NCBI GenBank assembly: GCA_015065925.1
Contig: SVPL01000007.1
Span: 1 to 64,000 of the forward strand
Direction: 5' to 3'
DNA: 64,000 nucleotides
DNA from: Oscillospiraceae bacterium
GTDB taxonomy: Bacteria > Bacillota > Clostridia > Oscillospirales > Acutalibacteraceae
The notes below the pieces were generated by a model. The model was not told the DNA's origin and did not search any database. It saw only the letters and a program-made list of their open reading frames with translations. Positions 61,747 to 64,000 of this stretch are shown here, piece by piece; the first letter of the stretch is position 1, and every line of letters starts with the position of its first letter. A program made the translations under genes and the position numbers.

Positions 61747-62292
61747 TTAATCAAAATCGGCAAGACGATTAATTCTGTCGTCTGTGAAAATATCATACTC
61801 ATCGTGGCTGGTAGTAGAAAATTCGCTTATAACAGCGCCTTCATCACCTGCGGTAAACCAATGAAGGGTGTCGGGCATTATGGTATACTGCTCACCCGGG
61901 TTAAGCTCAATTTCGTGCCAAACGGTGAAATACTGCTCATTTCCCTCGGGAGCCTTTGCCTTGGGATTTTTTGCGGGCTCACCTGCAACATAAAGAAATA
62001 CCTTACCATAGCGGCAACGGAAGGTTTCCTGCTTGCCCATATAACCGATTTCAGGCATAGGCTTGTGAGTATGCTCAGGACAGGTTTGATGTGGGAAAAG
62101 CACCATTTCCTTAGCGCAATAATAATCGGTATTTACATATGTAATAATAGAAAGTCCGATTTTTTCAAACTGGTCGAGACCAAGCTCAACAATTTCAATG
62201 TTTGCAGATTCCTCGGGAGAAATTACAATATTTGCCTTTTTGTACATTTCTCTTGCTTTTTCACGATACTGTTCCGCTACTTCCTTTTTCAT
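61747..62292 (-). CDS. D-lyxose/D-mannose ketol-isomerase-like cupin
   Basis: The 181-residue cupin protein has FPHQTCPEHTHKPMPE with the His-His-Glu metal site and later WHEIELNPGEQYTIMPDTLHWF giving the fourth ligand, the signature of D-lyxose isomerases. It should interconvert an aldose and a ketose. It lies 14 bases upstream of the aldolase and 20 after the kinase. The particular sugar cannot be told. Confidence 0.85.
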   Translation of the reverse strand: MKKEVAEQYREKAREMYKKANIVISPEESANIEIVELGLDQFEKIGLSIITYVNTDYYCAKEMVLFPHQTCPEHTHKPMPEIGYMGKQETFRCRYGKVFLYVAGEPAKNPKAKAPEGNEQYFTVWHEIELNPGEQYTIMPDTLHWFTAGDEGAVISEFSTTSHDEYDIFTDDRINRLADFD

Positions 62293-62312
62293 AACAAAAA
62301 CTCCTTTTAATT

Positions 62313-63254
62313 TTATAAAGTATTTTCTTCCATAAACTTTAAGGTTTCTTCAATTGAAACAATGCCTGTTGATGCGCCAACCGCCATAATGCAATGGGTT
62401 CCAACGGCATTGCCAAACTTTGCAGAGCGCTCAAAATCCCAACCCTGAGCCAAACCGGCTAAGAAGCCTGCGCAGAAGGAATCGCCTGCGCCTGTGGTAT
62501 CAACAGGTTTAACACTCTTGTAGGTGGGGTAAATTTTACCCTTTTCACCGCCGGGCTGAACATAAGCGCCATCGGCACCTACCTTAATTATAACATTCTT
62601 TACTCCCTTTTTAAAGAAGAAATCTGCAATTTTTTCTACCTCGGTTTCACCCGAAAGCTTAGCAGCCTCATCATAACTAGGCATAAAAATATCAATATAC
62701 TCAAAAACGCCCTCAAGCTTGGGAAGCCAAATATCATCAAAATCCCAAGCGGTATCAAAAACGGTAAGCTTACCGCGTTTTTGACATTCCTTTAAAAATT
62801 CGGCACACGGAGCGCCGTCAAAGGCGGTTAAAAGCAATGCGCCTGTGTAAAAAACAATGTCACACTCGTCAACGGTGTTCCAGTTAATATCCTCAAGGCA
62901 GTAATCTGCTCCCGATGCGGGGTTGTAGAGGAAGCTTCTTTCACCTGTGGTCTGAATACAGGCTATTGAAAGGGTTGTGGGGGCGGGGCCTTTTGTAACA
63001 ACTGCAGAGGTATCTACATTATATTTTTTAAGCTCAGCTTTAATAAATTCGCCGTAAAAATCCTCACCCACACGGCAGGAAACGGCAACGGGTACACCAA
63101 GCTTACCTAAATCAATACCGCAGTTGGTAGCGCACCCGCCAACGCAGGTGTTAATGGACTCCACGCTTCTAAGTGTACCGGGAGTTGGTACGCTGTCAAC
63201 CGGTTTTACCAAAATATCGGTTGTAACGCTTCCGCAACATAATATTTTTTTCAT
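62313..63254 (-). CDS. PfkB-family sugar kinase
   Basis: The 313-residue kinase opens KKILCCGSVTTDILVKPVD and carries the glycine-rich CVGGCATNCGIDLGKLG and the catalytic VDTTGAGDSFCAGFLAGL. PfkB kinases phosphorylate ketoses, ribose, 2-keto-3-deoxygluconate or related sugars. With the isomerase and aldolase it suggests aldose to ketose, to ketose phosphate, to triose-type products. It is the first gene of the operon; its divergent neighbour is the ROK regulator. Confidence 0.9.
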   Translation of the reverse strand: MKKILCCGSVTTDILVKPVDSVPTPGTLRSVESINTCVGGCATNCGIDLGKLGVPVAVSCRVGEDFYGEFIKAELKKYNVDTSAVVTKGPAPTTLSIACIQTTGERSFLYNPASGADYCLEDINWNTVDECDIVFYTGALLLTAFDGAPCAEFLKECQKRGKLTVFDTAWDFDDIWLPKLEGVFEYIDIFMPSYDEAAKLSGETEVEKIADFFFKKGVKNVIIKVGADGAYVQPGGEKGKIYPTYKSVKPVDTTGAGDSFCAGFLAGLAQGWDFERSAKFGNAVGTHCIMAVGASTGIVSIEETLKFMEENTL

Positions 63255-63280
63255 TAAACTACACCTCTAAATATAGTAAA

Positions 63281-63323
63281 TTGACTTTATTATTATAATA
63301 GTATATAATGGTAATAATGTCAA
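63281..63323. promoter_or_regulatory. Overlapping face-to-face promoters of the ROK gene and the pfkB operon
   Basis: Plus strand: TTGACT (63281-63286), 17 bases, TATAAT (63304-63309) for the ROK gene. Minus strand: TTGACA (63318-63323 complement), 17 bases, TATTAT (63295-63300 complement) for the pfkB operon. The two cores overlap, with the -35 elements at the outer ends, so RNA polymerase can hold only one at a time. Confidence 0.8.
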
Positions 63324-63350
63324 GTATTTTCTTTAATTCGGAGGATTAAA

Positions 63351-64000
63351 ATGAAGCGTGGAATGAACGGTGGCGATATAAAACGCACTAACCGTGGTTT
63401 ATTTTTAAAGAATATTGCCCTTGGCAAAGCAAACTCGAGAATTGAGCTTGCAAAGCTTACAGGGCTTACAAAAATGACTGCAGGAAACATCACCCAAGAG
63501 CTTATTTCAATGGGAATTATAAAAGAATGCGGTCAAATATATGCAGGTGTTACAGGCCCCGCGCCTCAAAAATTATGTATAGATGAAAATGCACCAAAGA
63601 TTATTGGTGTTTACATTTCTCGTGATGAAATTGTTTTTAGCCTTGGAAATCTCTCGGGAGATATAATCCATAAAAATATTGTTCCACTATCAAACGAAAC
63701 CTCTGAATCTATCACAGAAAAGCTTGTAAGCGGCATAAAAAAAGCAATTACAACACAAACCGATAATATATTGGCGATTGGCGTTGCAATGATAGGCCCC
63801 ATTGACAGTGACGGAGCCATTGTTGACTCACCTAACTTTTTCGGCATAAAAAAATTAGCAGTAAAAGAGATAATTGAAAGTAACTTCCCCTACCCCACAG
63901 TCATTTGCAATGATATAAGCGCCGCGGCGGTTGCCGAGCATTTAAAGGGTGGCGAAAGGCTTTCTAACTTTATTTTTGTAGGTAATTCCAATGGTCTTGG
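63351..64000 (+). CDS. ROK-family regulator/kinase (cut by window edge)
   Basis: The visible 216 residues begin MKRGMNGGDIKRTNRGLFLKNI, with a winged helix (about 25-75, SRIELAKLTGLTKMTAGNITQELISMGII), then the ROK domain start IIGVYISRDEIVFSLGNLSG and the ICNDISAAAVAEHLKGGERL region. The catalytic and zinc sites, about 300 or more residues in, are outside the window. CGGAGG precedes the ATG by 8 bases. As a NagC/XylR-like ROK repressor divergent from a sugar operon it probably controls that operon. The ORF track omits it because it is open at the edge. Confidence 0.9.
   Translation, partial: MKRGMNGGDIKRTNRGLFLKNIALGKANSRIELAKLTGLTKMTAGNITQELISMGIIKECGQIYAGVTGPAPQKLCIDENAPKIIGVYISRDEIVFSLGNLSGDIIHKNIVPLSNETSESITEKLVSGIKKAITTQTDNILAIGVAMIGPIDSDGAIVDSPNFFGIKKLAVKEIIESNFPYPTVICNDISAAAVAEHLKGGERLSNFIFVGNSNGL

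Noticed and set aside
60884-63254. Assignment of the sugar operon to sulfoquinovose degradation
   Set aside because: Isomerase-kinase-aldolase order is suggestive, but no sulfosugar-specific enzyme, transporter or sulfolactaldehyde enzyme is in view, so a named pathway is not justified.
1-64000. CRISPR array, rRNA operon, tRNA genes, prophage structural genes
   Set aside because: None was seen when reading both strands; short repeats noted above have no regular spacer pattern.

Overview
The window looks like a chromosomal segment of a low-GC, endospore-lineage Firmicute of the class Clostridia, most likely a gut-type Oscillospiraceae/Ruminococcaceae relative. The support is a SpoIVB-type sporulation peptidase, a YlmC/YmxH family protein, the gdpP-rplI-dnaB and dgt-dnaG-rpoD gene orders, the short archaeal-type prolyl-tRNA synthetase, AGGAGG-like ribosome sites, a dockerin protein, and several dispersed GC-rich non-coding repeats. 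No rRNA, tRNA or CRISPR array was seen; tmRNA is the only RNA gene found. This placement is inference from gene content.

Layout. 1-2.2 kb: a spoIVB gene that stops just before its catalytic serine motif at a junction with unrelated DNA, then ymxH and an orphan membrane protein. 2.2-11.9 kb: a minus-strand housekeeping operon read rnj-gdpP-rplI-dnaB-tilS-hpt-ftsH from one good promoter. 12-13.9 kb: a MacB-like permease and adaptor with no ATPase. 13.9-26.5 kb: core genes (exonuclease, typA, DUF512-der-plsY-gpsA, yceD-rpmF, bioY, rsmD-coaD, proS). 26.6-34.4 kb: an RluA pseudouridine synthase, then a tightly packed minus-strand run glgB-yhcH-PP-loop-EFR1-amidohydrolase-dsdA. 34.5-37.3 kb: smpB and ssrA on the plus strand, followed by a tyrosine integrase and small repeats that look like the remnant of an element next to tmRNA. 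37.3-41.5 kb: a four-gene plus-strand amino-sugar operon (oxidoreductase, isomerase, nagA, and an XRE-helix-turn-helix/BadF-type kinase fusion). 41.6-47.8 kb: a repeat, a small methyltransferase, two carbohydrate-active proteins and small genes trailing rpoD. 47.8-52.4 kb: rpoD-dnaG-dgt and yigZ. 52.7-54.9 kb: a large secreted dockerin protein. 55-57.5 kb: nested inverted repeats, an MFS transporter and a 275-bp element with terminal inverted repeats. 57.5-60.8 kb: two lipoproteins and a GntR-ABC module. 60.9-64 kb: a sugar operon (PfkB kinase, cupin isomerase, class II aldolase) divergent from a ROK regulator cut by the window edge.

Functionally, the core genes cover replication (dnaB, dnaG, rpoD), RNA processing (rnj), c-di-AMP turnover (gdpP), ribosome rescue (smpB with ssrA) and lipid precursors (gpsA, plsY). 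The accessory genes are mostly for carbohydrate use and its regulation. The points most worth following up are the interrupted spoIVB, the PP-loop/flavodoxin-ferredoxin pair, the XRE-kinase fusion, the overlapping face-to-face promoters at 63.3 kb, and the terminal-inverted-repeat elements.

Limits: all calls were made by reading the sequence and the supplied translations; no database search was run. Promoters and terminators are visual matches to consensus and fold patterns.
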